Source: DATHBD01 sp035296325 (lineage in GTDB: Bacteria; Actinomycetota; Actinomycetes; Mycobacteriales; Micromonosporaceae). From it: DNA of 64,000 nt. This document shows, one piece after another, positions 44,701 to 52,685 of this stretch. The position numbers were made by a program, and so were the translations under genes. The notes under the pieces are model-generated. The model was given only the letters and a program-made list of their open reading frames with translations. It was not told the DNA's origin and ran no database searches. The first letter of the stretch is position 1; the number at the start of each line of letters is the position of its first letter. The DNA is taken from positions 1-64,000 of the forward strand of contig DATHBD010000032.1 of the NCBI GenBank assembly GCA_035296325.1. The letters run 5' to 3'.

Positions 44701-47700
44701 CGTGCACGACGTACGAGTACGGCACAGGTTCGCATTACCGTACGTCGGTGTTTGATGCGAAGCCGGAGTCCTACTGGCGCTTCGGTGAGAAGTCCGGTAC
44801 GACGACCGCGGCGAGCGAGGTCGCGGTCAACCTCGGCCAGGACGCGGGCAAGTACACCGCCGTGACCCTCGGCGCACCTGGCGCGCTGGCGGATGCGGAC
44901 AACACCGCAGCCACCTTCAACGGGACGTCGTCGGTCGTCGAGTTGCCGAACGGGACGTTGAAGAAGAGCCGTGACGCAGCTGTGGAGATGTGGTTCAAGG
45001 TCCCCGCGACCAGCACGGGCGGACCGCTGCTCGGGTATCAGGACACCGCGTTGGGCAGCGCGCCTGGCAACGGGGTGCCGGTGCTCTACGTCGGCACCGA
45101 CCGTCGGGTCCATGGGCAGTTCGCGACCGGCACGATCAATCCGATCGTGTCCGCCAACGCCGTAGGCGCTGGGTGGCACCATGTGGTGCTGTCGGCGTCC
45201 GGCGGCGTCCAGACCCTCTACCTCGACGGCGTCGCCTCGACGAATCCACTGCTGAGCGGCGTCGACCACACGCCGATGAGGTTCAACCAGATCGGTACGG
45301 CGTCGGTGAGTACGCCCGGCGCGTGGGCAGGTTGGGGCTCAGCCCCGCGACGCACGTTCAACGGCGTGATCGACGAGGTGGCGATCTACTCGCATCCGCT
45401 GAGCGCCGCAACCGTGGCGGGGCATGTCGCGTTGGGCAGGAACGCGGCCGACTCGTTGACGAAGGTCACGCTGCCCAGCGGGCGAGTGTCGGCCGAGGTG
45501 GCCTATGACGTGAACCTGGACCGGGTGAAGCAGTACACCGACCGGCACGGCGGCACGTACAAGATCGGCGCTCCGACGGTGTACGGGAGCGACAAGGACC
45601 TGCGTCGCAGTGTGCAGGTCCTGGACCCGGCGAACCGGCCCAGCCTGTACGAGTACGACGCGTTGGCCGGGCGGTTGTTGCGCTCCGGCACGCCGCTGGG
45701 CCTGGAGATCCGCGACGAGGACGTGCCGAAGCCGACCGGGTCACCGACACCGACATCGTCACCGTCGCCGACGAAGGTGTGCAGCAAGCCGGACGCCAAC
45801 GAGCCCGGGTTCTGCACGATCATTCCGGGTGGCTCCAGCGTGCCGGTGTTTGTGCGGCACACCCTGGACGGGATGGCGATCCGGAGCTTCTCCTACGACG
45901 AGAAGGGATTCCAGAACGTCACGACCAATGAAAACGGCGACACGGTCACAATGACGTTCGACGATCGGGGCAACGTCACGTCGCGCAAGACGTGTCGCAC
46001 CTCCGAGAAGGACTGCAACACCGCGTACTGGACCTACCCGGCCGTCGTGACGGACCCGTACAACCCCACGAACGACCTGCCATTGACGCATCGTGACGGG
46101 CGTTCCACGAGCGCCACGGATCCCAACTATGTGACAAGGTACGAGTACCACCCGTTGACCGGGAAGCTGACAAGGCAGACCAACCCGGACGGCAGTTCGG
46201 TGTCGCATCTCTACACCAGCGGGGCCCCGGCGGTCGGAGGTGGGACCACGCCGAGTGGTTTGCCGATGACCACTACGGATGCCCGTGGCAAGATCATCAA
46301 ATACGAGTACTACCCCAACGGTGATCTGGCCCGGGTCACCAAGCCAAGTGGGTTGATCACAGAGAGTGTTTACGACGCCCTTGGCCGGAGCGTGTCGCAG
46401 AAGGAGACCTCCGACACCTACCCGCTGGGGCTGGTGACGACGTTCACCTACGACTGGGCGTCGCGGTTGAAGACGGTGACGGAGCCGGCGACCACGGACG
46501 CGGTGACGGGGCAGAAGCACCAGCGGCGCACGAGCAACACCTACGACGCCGACGGCAACCTCGTCGAGGTCGCGGTCAGTGATCTGCTCGGAGGCGGCGC
46601 GACGCGTACCACAAAGATGGAGTACGACGCCCACGGCCGGCAGAACCGGGTGGTGGACGCCGAGGATAACGAGACAACGTATGAGTACGACCGGTTCGGT
46701 AACCGCACCTCCACGGTCGACGCCAACGAAAATCGTTACGACTACGCCTACACGGCTCGCAACGCGCTGGCCGAGGTGCGGTTGCGGGCGTGGAACGGAG
46801 ACCCCAAGGGCTCCGGGGACCCGACGCCGGGTGCGGACTACCTGGTGCTGCACTCGTACTCCTACGATCACGCCGGCCGGATGGCCAGCGACACCGACGC
46901 GATGGGTCGGCGGATCGAGTTCGAGTACTACCGTGATGACCTGCTCAAGAAGACGGTGCTGAAAGACTTCCGCAAACCTGACGGCTCGACCCGTGACTAC
47001 GTCATCGAGGAAGTCACCTACGACGGCGCTGGACACAAGATCAAGCAGGTGGGTGCCAACGGCACGATGGTCATCGAAACTCCCGTCGACAAGGCCGGCA
47101 AGGTGGCCTCGACCGTGGTCGACCCGGGCGGGTTGCACCGCACGTCGACGTTCACCCATGACGGCAACGGCAACGTGTTGACGTCCACGGTGACCGGGCG
47201 GTCCTCCAACCTCGGGAGCTTCAACGCCAACCGGTCGGAGGTCGTCCGCTACACGTACGACGACGCCGGCAACATGACCACCCAGGCAGTTGTCGGTGAC
47301 GGCGCGACGCGGGTCACCGGCTACACCTACGACAAGCGGGGTCTGCTGATCTCCACGACCGACCCGCGTGGCACTCCGCTCGGCGCGGACAAGGCGGCGT
47401 ACACCACGAAGTACAGCTACGACGAGTTGGGACGCCGGTTCCGGGTGACCGCCCCGGCCGTGGCGGCGGAGAGTGGCGGTGGGGCGACGCAGGTGGTGGA
47501 ACCCACGAGTGTGGTGGGCTACAACGCCTTTGACGAGCCGGTCGCGACCAGGGATCCGTTGGGCAATGTCAGCCGGACGGAGTACGACAAGTTGGGCCGC
47601 GCGGTCGCCGCGTTCGCGCCGACGTACACCCCGCCCGGTGGAAGCCCGGTAACGCCGTCGACGCGGACGCGCTATGACGGGCTGGGTAACCCGCTCGAGG

Positions 47701-50700
47701 TGGTGGACCCGCGCGGGAACGTGACGCGGTACGAATACGACCGGCTCAACCGGGTGATGACGCTGGACGCTCCGGCGACGAGCAACGACGAGCGCGCCGT
47801 GTCGCGGTACACCTACACACGGACCGGCGAGGTGCTGTCGGCAACCGGCCCGACCGGCGCGCGGGTGGAGACCACCTACGACGACCTTGACCGCAAGGTC
47901 ACCGTGACGCAGGTGGAGCGGCACCCGGTGCCGGACACGTTCACCACCCGGTTCAACTACGACGACGCCGGCAACGTGACAAGTGTCGTGTCGCCGAGCG
48001 GGTCGACCACGACGAACGTGTACGACGCCGTCGGGGCGTTGACCCAGACGGTGGACCCTGCCAAGGTCAGCCACCACTTCGGGTACGACTTCGCCGGCCG
48101 CAAGGTCCGGTCCACCGACGGGCTGGGCCGGGCCTCGACGGTGCTGTACGACGATTTCGGCCGGGCGGCCGCGGAGTCCACCATCGCGCCGGACGGCAAG
48201 GTCCTCCGCACGCAGCAGTACGGCTACGACGAGGTGGGAAACCTGACCTCGGCGACCGATGATCACAAGCGCATCCGGGAGTATGCCTACAACGCGTTGA
48301 ACCAGTTGGTGCGGCAGGTCGAGCCGGTCAGTGACGCGGCGTCGATCACCACGTCGTTCGGGTACGACGCCGCGGGCAACCGGACCCGGTACACCGACGG
48401 GCGCGGCAACGTCACAACGTCCACGGTGAACACGCTGGGGCTGCCGGAGTCGGTGATCGAGCCGTCCACGACGACGCACCCCAACGTCGCCGACCGGACG
48501 TGGACGGTGGCGTACAACGAGGCCGGGCAGGGCGAGACGCTTACCGCGCCGGGCGGGGTGGTGCGAAAGCGGGACTTCGACGCGGCGGGTCGGTTGCGCA
48601 AGGAGACCGGCGCGGGCGGCGAGACTGCGACCGCCGAGCGGAGCATGGCCTACGACCCGGCCGGCCGACTGACCACTGTCAACGCCCTGGACGGGACCGA
48701 CACCTACACCTACAACGACCGGGGGGCACTCCTCACCGCGCGAGGACCATCCGGATCCGGCACGTTCGGCTACGACGACGACGGCCGGCTGACCAGCCGC
48801 GAGGACGCCGCGGGCACTGCGACGTTCGGCTACACCGAGGGCCGCCTCGCCACGATCACCGACGCGCTGACCAAGACCAGACAGACCGTCGGCTACGACG
48901 CCGCTGGGCAGGTCGACACGATCGACTACGGGGCCGGCCGGGTCCGCACCTACGGATACGACGAGTACGGCCGCGTGCAGTCCGACACGCTCCGCAACGC
49001 GATGCTTCAAACCGTCGCCTCCGTGACCTACGGCTACGACAGCGACAACCGCTTGACCAGCAAGGTCACCACCGGGGTGGCCGGCGCGGGCACCAACACC
49101 TACGGCTACGACCACGCCGGGCGGCTCACCTCGTGGACCGGCCCGTCGGGCACCACCGAGTACGGATGGGACAACTCGGGTAACCGCACGAAGGCCGGCG
49201 CGAAGACCGCCAGCTACGACGAACGCAACCGGCTTCTGGGCGACGGCGACTACACCTACGCCTACACCGCCCGGGGCACCCTGAAGTCCCGCACCAGCTC
49301 GGGACTCTCCGACCAATACTCCTTCGACGCGTTCGACCGACTTGTCAACAGTGCCGGGCAGAACTACACCTACGACGGCCTGGACCGGGTCGCGTCGCGC
49401 AACGGCACCACGCTCACCTACGCCGATCAGGGCGACAGCCTCATCTCAGACGGCGCTGAGATTTACGCCCGCGGCCCGAGCGATGAACTGATGGCCGTCG
49501 GCGACGGGGCCAAGAAACGCTTGACTCTCGCCGACCGCCACGGCGATGTGGTCGCCGCGCTCGACCCGGCCGACCAGTCACTCGCCGCGCCGGCCGCCTC
49601 CACCACCTACGACCCGTTCGGCCAGGTCACCGCCCGCGCCGGCGACACCGGCAACCTCGGCTATCAGGGCGACTGGACCGACCCAAACACCGGCCAGATC
49701 GACATGGGGGCCCGCTGGTACGACCCCGCCAGCGCCTCGTTCACCTCGCGTGACTCCGCCGGCTACACGGGCGGGCAATCGATTCTCGCCAACCGGTACA
49801 CCTACGGCGGCGGCGACCCGATGAACGCCACCGACCCAGATGGACACTGGCCGAAGTGGGTCAAGAACGTCGGGAACGCGATCTCGTCGACCGTTTCCAC
49901 GGCCGTCAACGTCATGTCCTATGCCGCGTCCTATGCCGCTTCCTACGTCTCCAACTGGGTCAGCGCCGCCGCCAGCTACGCCTGGTCCGCCCTCAAAGCC
50001 GTGGGCAGCGCCATTGTCGAAACCGCGAAGGTCATCGTCAACAAAGCGGCAACCGTCATTCAGAACGTCGGCAAGGCGATCTCCAAGGCCCGAACAATCG
50101 TCAGCAACGGAGCGAACTGGGCAAAACAGAAAGCGACCGAGATAAAGGTGAAGGCCGTTGCCCAGGCCAAACGAGCCACCGCCGTCGCTCGGCACGCTGT
50201 CGCCCAGGCCATCAAGCACACGCCTCTCGCGGCCATCGCCGCCGCGGCGAAACCGCTGTTGAACCTGAAGAGCATGGTCTCCGCCCTCGCGTCGATTCCC
50301 GCGAAGATCGTCTCGACCGTCCGCGACGTCGTCCACGACACCAATAGAGCCGTCCAGGCGATCTACACGAAAGCCGTCGAGGCGGCTGGCCCCATCGTCG
50401 ACAACCTGTCCAAGGCCGTCACCGCCGCAACCAACTATGTGGAATCCCATAAGGCGCAGATAGCCGGGTTCGCCGCCGGCCTCGTCGTGGGCGTCGGCTG
50501 CGCCGCCCTGATCGGTTGGACCGGGGTAGGTGCAGTGGCCTGCGGCGCCCTGGCCGGTGCCGTCGGATCGATCGTCAGCGACATGGTCGAGGGTGGCAAG
50601 GGCTGGAAGGAGATGCTGGGCAATGCCGCCCTGGGCGGCGCGATCGGCGGGCTCACCGGCGGCCTGGGCTCCATCGGCGGACAGGCCCTCAGCGCCGGGC

Positions 50701-51650
50701 TCCGTGGCCTCGGTGGCGGCGCCGGTAGCGCCCTCACCCAGGCTGGCGGAGCGGCCCGAGCCGAGATCAGCAGCATCGCGAGCGGGCGACTGAGTGGTGG
50801 CGCGCTCAGCGGCGCCGGCCGGTCCGGCGCATCGAGAGTCGGGGGCAGTTGCGTAGCTGGCAACAGCTTCGCCGCCGGCACCGCCGTTCTTGTCAAGGCC
50901 GACGGCACGAGCAAGCCCATCAACGAGATCACCGAGGGCGAAACTGTTCTCGCCACCGACCCCACCACCGGCCGCACCGAAACCAAGACCGTCGAGAAGG
51001 TCATCACGGGTAGTGGCCAGAAGCACCTCGTTGAAATCACCATCGCCACCGGGGACGCAACGAGCCCCAAGGTCGGCACCGTTACCGCCACCGACGAGCA
51101 CCCCTTCTGGGTGCCGAGTGAACACCGCTGGGTGAACGCAAAGGATCTCGAACCGGGCTACACCGTTCAGACCGCAGACCACCGACCGGCCACCGTCGTC
51201 ACCACGCGGGCGTGGACCGAATACGAAACCGTCTACAACCTCACCGTCGACGACATCCACACGTACTATGTGGTCGCCGGGGACACGTCGGTACTCGTAC
51301 ACAATTGCGGCGGGCTTCCCGATAACATCAAGGCGCTTTCTGAGGCGCACATTACGGATTCAGGTGATACAGTTCTGGGGCATTTTCCTGGTTATATCGA
51401 TAAGGCTGGGGCACGCGGTGCCAGCTATTATGACATTGGCGACGCGTGGAATGGGCTTTCGGACTCTCAGCGCTGGGCGGCGAACACGAATTTCCTTGAC
51501 CGAGTAACCGCCAGGGGTGATCGAGTCTTGCTCTCTCTGCCCAAGAATCAGATCAGGCCGGGCTCCTATCTAGAAATGGAAGTCAATTACCTGACTCAGG
51601 AGCGCGGATATGGTTGGGTGAACCAGTGGTCGCTGCGTCCGAAGGGATAA
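41754..51650 (+). CDS. Secreted RHS/YD-repeat polymorphic toxin with HINT and C-terminal toxin tip
   Basis: ATG 41754 gives 3298 residues; the frame from 41706 lacks a ribosome site. Order: signal/anchor region (1-50, RRWVVFGLVGALLATSAS), a DNRLRE-like beta domain (about 370-545), RHS N-terminal region with ASPDLSVVRTYNS (about 800), a LamG-like domain (about 1005-1230), and YD repeats (about 1233-2617). The RHS core is at about 2636-2703 (GYQGDWTDPNTGQIDMGARW). An Ala/Lys-rich helical region with a Gly-rich hydrophobic segment follows, then HINT (3033-3185, from CVAGNSFAAGTAV to VLVHNC). Residues 3186-3298 are the tip. In such proteins the RHS shell encloses the toxin and HINT releases it. 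The tip is lower in GC and its activity is not recognised. Confidence 0.9.
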   Translation: MNRNIGGSLLRSDRPVGRPRFRRWVVFGLVGALLATSASDGARAMPAGAVAAEKASKAKHKARPAPVQRWGSAAGKSHLVGESGNRTVPPSLRSQYPLHTFDTAPTKGRNTASVAKAPANVAKGFDRATSREIPGARSAHQRVYDNADGSQTTEFSTAPVNVKQSDGSWKPVERVLSAVPGGWRSGDGAGEVRLAGRADASELAQVRVDAEHTVGFAMAGVAPVTGVVESDGNTVTYPQVMPQVDLRLHAAFGRVKETLVLHSADAPHSYVFPLRLGGLSARVDGTQVVLTDRSGKQRAVIPAGSMVDSGVGASGPATTAGVTYELVPDGGGQALRVSLDSAWLRDPARTYPVQMDPTVGPPVERGAADSAMVVRGATKADNPSDLWVGRTKNGDAASYIRFGGLVDRLHNHTIFGAQLQVVNYNAASCQARQVSVHPVTGAWESSSGYPGPAVGPALAQRSFAHGYIPVGQSRSACPAAGELFDLGDAGTALVQRWVNGEQGNHGLSLRAGKGDESAWKTFAGMDTANAPTLYVTHSEYNASYEIPKPVPDPAVLQNQAGKVNVTVTNLSAQPWAPGDYHLAYRAYTADKGEPFGQQWAAGLPGAVQRGGKVTLEATIKPLPPGRYFLDFTMVRTGGAVFTDRQVPPGRIVLEIIDIAPVVQEVFPPNGHQAPTLTPQLWARASDIDAPPNVHMQYRYEICDQDAAGKPVGCTTSGDLGNPAWSVPTGRLKWSKSYLWRGFVKDAGNEAETPYSTLIAAVPQPEITSRIAAAPYGTQDKEFDAQIGNFTTAAVDAAPTVNASPDLSVVRTYNSLDPRRDGAFGAGWTTRYDMRLVEDRDGSGNVVVTYGDGQQVRFGYNPADKTYTAPLGRTASLTIDGLTWKLRDKSSTVYQFSAGGLLMSTTAVGGHTVKYSRNPADETLMKAQVANSQTNQAGRSLTFTWTNKRITKVSTDPVDGAPLSWTYSYTGDRLTKVCAPDTTTCTTYEYGTGSHYRTSVFDAKPESYWRFGEKSGTTTAASEVAVNLGQDAGKYTAVTLGAPGALADADNTAATFNGTSSVVELPNGTLKKSRDAAVEMWFKVPATSTGGPLLGYQDTALGSAPGNGVPVLYVGTDRRVHGQFATGTINPIVSANAVGAGWHHVVLSASGGVQTLYLDGVASTNPLLSGVDHTPMRFNQIGTASVSTPGAWAGWGSAPRRTFNGVIDEVAIYSHPLSAATVAGHVALGRNAADSLTKVTLPSGRVSAEVAYDVNLDRVKQYTDRHGGTYKIGAPTVYGSDKDLRRSVQVLDPANRPSLYEYDALAGRLLRSGTPLGLEIRDEDVPKPTGSPTPTSSPSPTKVCSKPDANEPGFCTIIPGGSSVPVFVRHTLDGMAIRSFSYDEKGFQNVTTNENGDTVTMTFDDRGNVTSRKTCRTSEKDCNTAYWTYPAVVTDPYNPTNDLPLTHRDGRSTSATDPNYVTRYEYHPLTGKLTRQTNPDGSSVSHLYTSGAPAVGGGTTPSGLPMTTTDARGKIIKYEYYPNGDLARVTKPSGLITESVYDALGRSVSQKETSDTYPLGLVTTFTYDWASRLKTVTEPATTDAVTGQKHQRRTSNTYDADGNLVEVAVSDLLGGGATRTTKMEYDAHGRQNRVVDAEDNETTYEYDRFGNRTSTVDANENRYDYAYTARNALAEVRLRAWNGDPKGSGDPTPGADYLVLHSYSYDHAGRMASDTDAMGRRIEFEYYRDDLLKKTVLKDFRKPDGSTRDYVIEEVTYDGAGHKIKQVGANGTMVIETPVDKAGKVASTVVDPGGLHRTSTFTHDGNGNVLTSTVTGRSSNLGSFNANRSEVVRYTYDDAGNMTTQAVVGDGATRVTGYTYDKRGLLISTTDPRGTPLGADKAAYTTKYSYDELGRRFRVTAPAVAAESGGGATQVVEPTSVVGYNAFDEPVATRDPLGNVSRTEYDKLGRAVAAFAPTYTPPGGSPVTPSTRTRYDGLGNPLEVVDPRGNVTRYEYDRLNRVMTLDAPATSNDERAVSRYTYTRTGEVLSATGPTGARVETTYDDLDRKVTVTQVERHPVPDTFTTRFNYDDAGNVTSVVSPSGSTTTNVYDAVGALTQTVDPAKVSHHFGYDFAGRKVRSTDGLGRASTVLYDDFGRAAAESTIAPDGKVLRTQQYGYDEVGNLTSATDDHKRIREYAYNALNQLVRQVEPVSDAASITTSFGYDAAGNRTRYTDGRGNVTTSTVNTLGLPESVIEPSTTTHPNVADRTWTVAYNEAGQGETLTAPGGVVRKRDFDAAGRLRKETGAGGETATAERSMAYDPAGRLTTVNALDGTDTYTYNDRGALLTARGPSGSGTFGYDDDGRLTSREDAAGTATFGYTEGRLATITDALTKTRQTVGYDAAGQVDTIDYGAGRVRTYGYDEYGRVQSDTLRNAMLQTVASVTYGYDSDNRLTSKVTTGVAGAGTNTYGYDHAGRLTSWTGPSGTTEYGWDNSGNRTKAGAKTASYDERNRLLGDGDYTYAYTARGTLKSRTSSGLSDQYSFDAFDRLVNSAGQNYTYDGLDRVASRNGTTLTYADQGDSLISDGAEIYARGPSDELMAVGDGAKKRLTLADRHGDVVAALDPADQSLAAPAASTTYDPFGQVTARAGDTGNLGYQGDWTDPNTGQIDMGARWYDPASASFTSRDSAGYTGGQSILANRYTYGGGDPMNATDPDGHWPKWVKNVGNAISSTVSTAVNVMSYAASYAASYVSNWVSAAASYAWSALKAVGSAIVETAKVIVNKAATVIQNVGKAISKARTIVSNGANWAKQKATEIKVKAVAQAKRATAVARHAVAQAIKHTPLAAIAAAAKPLLNLKSMVSALASIPAKIVSTVRDVVHDTNRAVQAIYTKAVEAAGPIVDNLSKAVTAATNYVESHKAQIAGFAAGLVVGVGCAALIGWTGVGAVACGALAGAVGSIVSDMVEGGKGWKEMLGNAALGGAIGGLTGGLGSIGGQALSAGLRGLGGGAGSALTQAGGAARAEISSIASGRLSGGALSGAGRSGASRVGGSCVAGNSFAAGTAVLVKADGTSKPINEITEGETVLATDPTTGRTETKTVEKVITGSGQKHLVEITIATGDATSPKVGTVTATDEHPFWVPSEHRWVNAKDLEPGYTVQTADHRPATVVTTRAWTEYETVYNLTVDDIHTYYVVAGDTSVLVHNCGGLPDNIKALSEAHITDSGDTVLGHFPGYIDKAGARGASYYDIGDAWNGLSDSQRWAANTNFLDRVTARGDRVLLSLPKNQIRPGSYLEMEVNYLTQERGYGWVNQWSLRPKG
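51309..51650 (+). other. Toxin-tip module of the RHS protein (low GC)
   Basis: This encodes the last roughly 112 residues after the HINT end motif VHNC. Visible segments include DTVLGHFPGYIDKAGARGA, RWAANTNFLDRVTARGD, IRPGSYLEMEVNYL and a C-terminal GYGWVNQWSLRPKG. The pattern (GHFPGYID, WAAN.NFLDR..ARGD, GS..E.EVNYL) resembles C-terminal domains I recall from other contact-dependent and RHS toxins, but I cannot name its activity. GC drops sharply relative to the RHS body. This fits tip exchange by recombination at the conserved HINT region. Confidence 0.7.
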
Positions 51651-51654
51651 CAAC

Positions 51655-52065
51655 GTGAAGGACTTGATTGAGCATCTCGCGAAGTACTGGTCGTTCCTTT
51701 GGGTTGCGGGGCGCTATCGGATCACCGATTCAACGGTGTCGACGCACTTCGGCGGCGACGCGGTACTTGTGATTGTTTCGGAAGCGCTCCGACTGCGCTT
51801 CGTGCGTGACCGAGGACAGCTTTTCCTCGACGTTCAACCGTCCTGGGCTGGGAAAACAGCCGAGTGGTACTCAGTAGACCTTGTTTACCGACTCGTCACT
51901 GGGCAGAGGCAGGAATCGGCCGAGCTGAACAAGGAGTATGTAGATTTCGCGCGTGTACGGCTGCCCGAGATCGAGTCGTTGTTCTCGCACAAAGAAGCCT
52001 TCAGAGCATCGAAAGCGAAGCTGGATGAGCTGAAGAATCTCCGCGCCAAGGAGATGTTTGGATGA
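51655..52065 (+). CDS. Candidate immunity protein for the RHS toxin
   Basis: GTG 51655 lies 4 bp after the toxin stop; the Shine-Dalgarno GAAGGG is inside the last toxin codons. The 136-residue product is soluble, with no signal peptide. A beta-rich N-terminal part (RITDSTVSTHFGGDAVLVIV and so on) precedes a Lys/Glu-rich C-terminal helix (LFSHKEAFRASKAKLDELKN). GC is as low as in the toxin tip. Position, coupling, size and composition are what is expected of a cognate immunity protein. No family is recognised, so the role is inferred from context. Confidence 0.7.
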   Translation: MKDLIEHLAKYWSFLWVAGRYRITDSTVSTHFGGDAVLVIVSEALRLRFVRDRGQLFLDVQPSWAGKTAEWYSVDLVYRLVTGQRQESAELNKEYVDFARVRLPEIESLFSHKEAFRASKAKLDELKNLRAKEMFG

Positions 52066-52685
52066 GGATGCCAGCGACTCATGGGCTTCGGGAGGAGCAC
52101 GGAGGTGTGGCTTCGCCCAATCGTTACTCATCCGCGCCGGGGACGATGCTCGGCACGGGGCAGGTCCTGCTGCTCGTGCTGATGACGTGCAAGGTCTTGA
52201 CCGCTGATTCGGCCGCCCTCTGCGCGAGTCACGTAGCCCGCACGACGACCGCGCACCCGGGCTTCACGCCGTGGCGGACAAAACCGGTGACCGGGCTGGC
52301 CTGCTCGACGTCAGGTCCTACCAGGACGTGGGCGGCGTCTGTTGGTACCTGACGTAACCGTTCAAACGCTGATCTACATCGGTCGCCGGGCTCAGCGCGG
52401 TGCTGCTTCGCCGGCGCTCCCACCCGCACCCGTCCGATCCGCCTGGGCAGCCGCCCATCCGAAGGTTCAGTCGATGGACACAGCCAACAGCCTGACGGCA
52501 CCAAGCGTGAGCAACGTTCCGGAACTCCAGGCCGGTCAGCACAGCGGGCGCCGGCAGCGCCGAGCCCGCATTGACGCCCGGACCAACCCGTCCCACCGCC
52601 GGACTTGACCGGCGGCCGCTGTCGCATCACCGGTATTGCGGCAGCAGTTCTGCACGACCCCCTCGCAGTTGCCCAGGAGCGTTCC
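52066..52685 (+). other. Gap between immunity gene and lectin gene
   Basis: A 620-bp stretch with GC returning to genome level. An open frame at 52062-52352 overlaps the immunity stop as ATGA but has no recognisable domain and no signal. Reverse frames here (for example 52229-52687) are also unconvincing. AGGAG (52675-52679) serves the gene at 52686. It may hold eroded toxin/immunity remnants or simply a long leader. Confidence 0.4.

Noticed and set aside
45759..49316. 1185-codon open frame antisense to the RHS gene
   Set aside because: Shadow of the YD-repeat region; repetitive sequence mirrors the repeats on the other strand.
50850..51308. HINT domain read as an intein
   Set aside because: It starts with Cys and ends His-Asn-Cys, like inteins. 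It sits at the C-terminus after an RHS core and before a toxin tip, not inside a conserved enzyme, and no extein continuity is seen.
52062..52352. 96-codon ORF coupled to the immunity gene
   Set aside because: Only the ATGA overlap supports it; no domain, poor codon logic and no clear homologue pattern.
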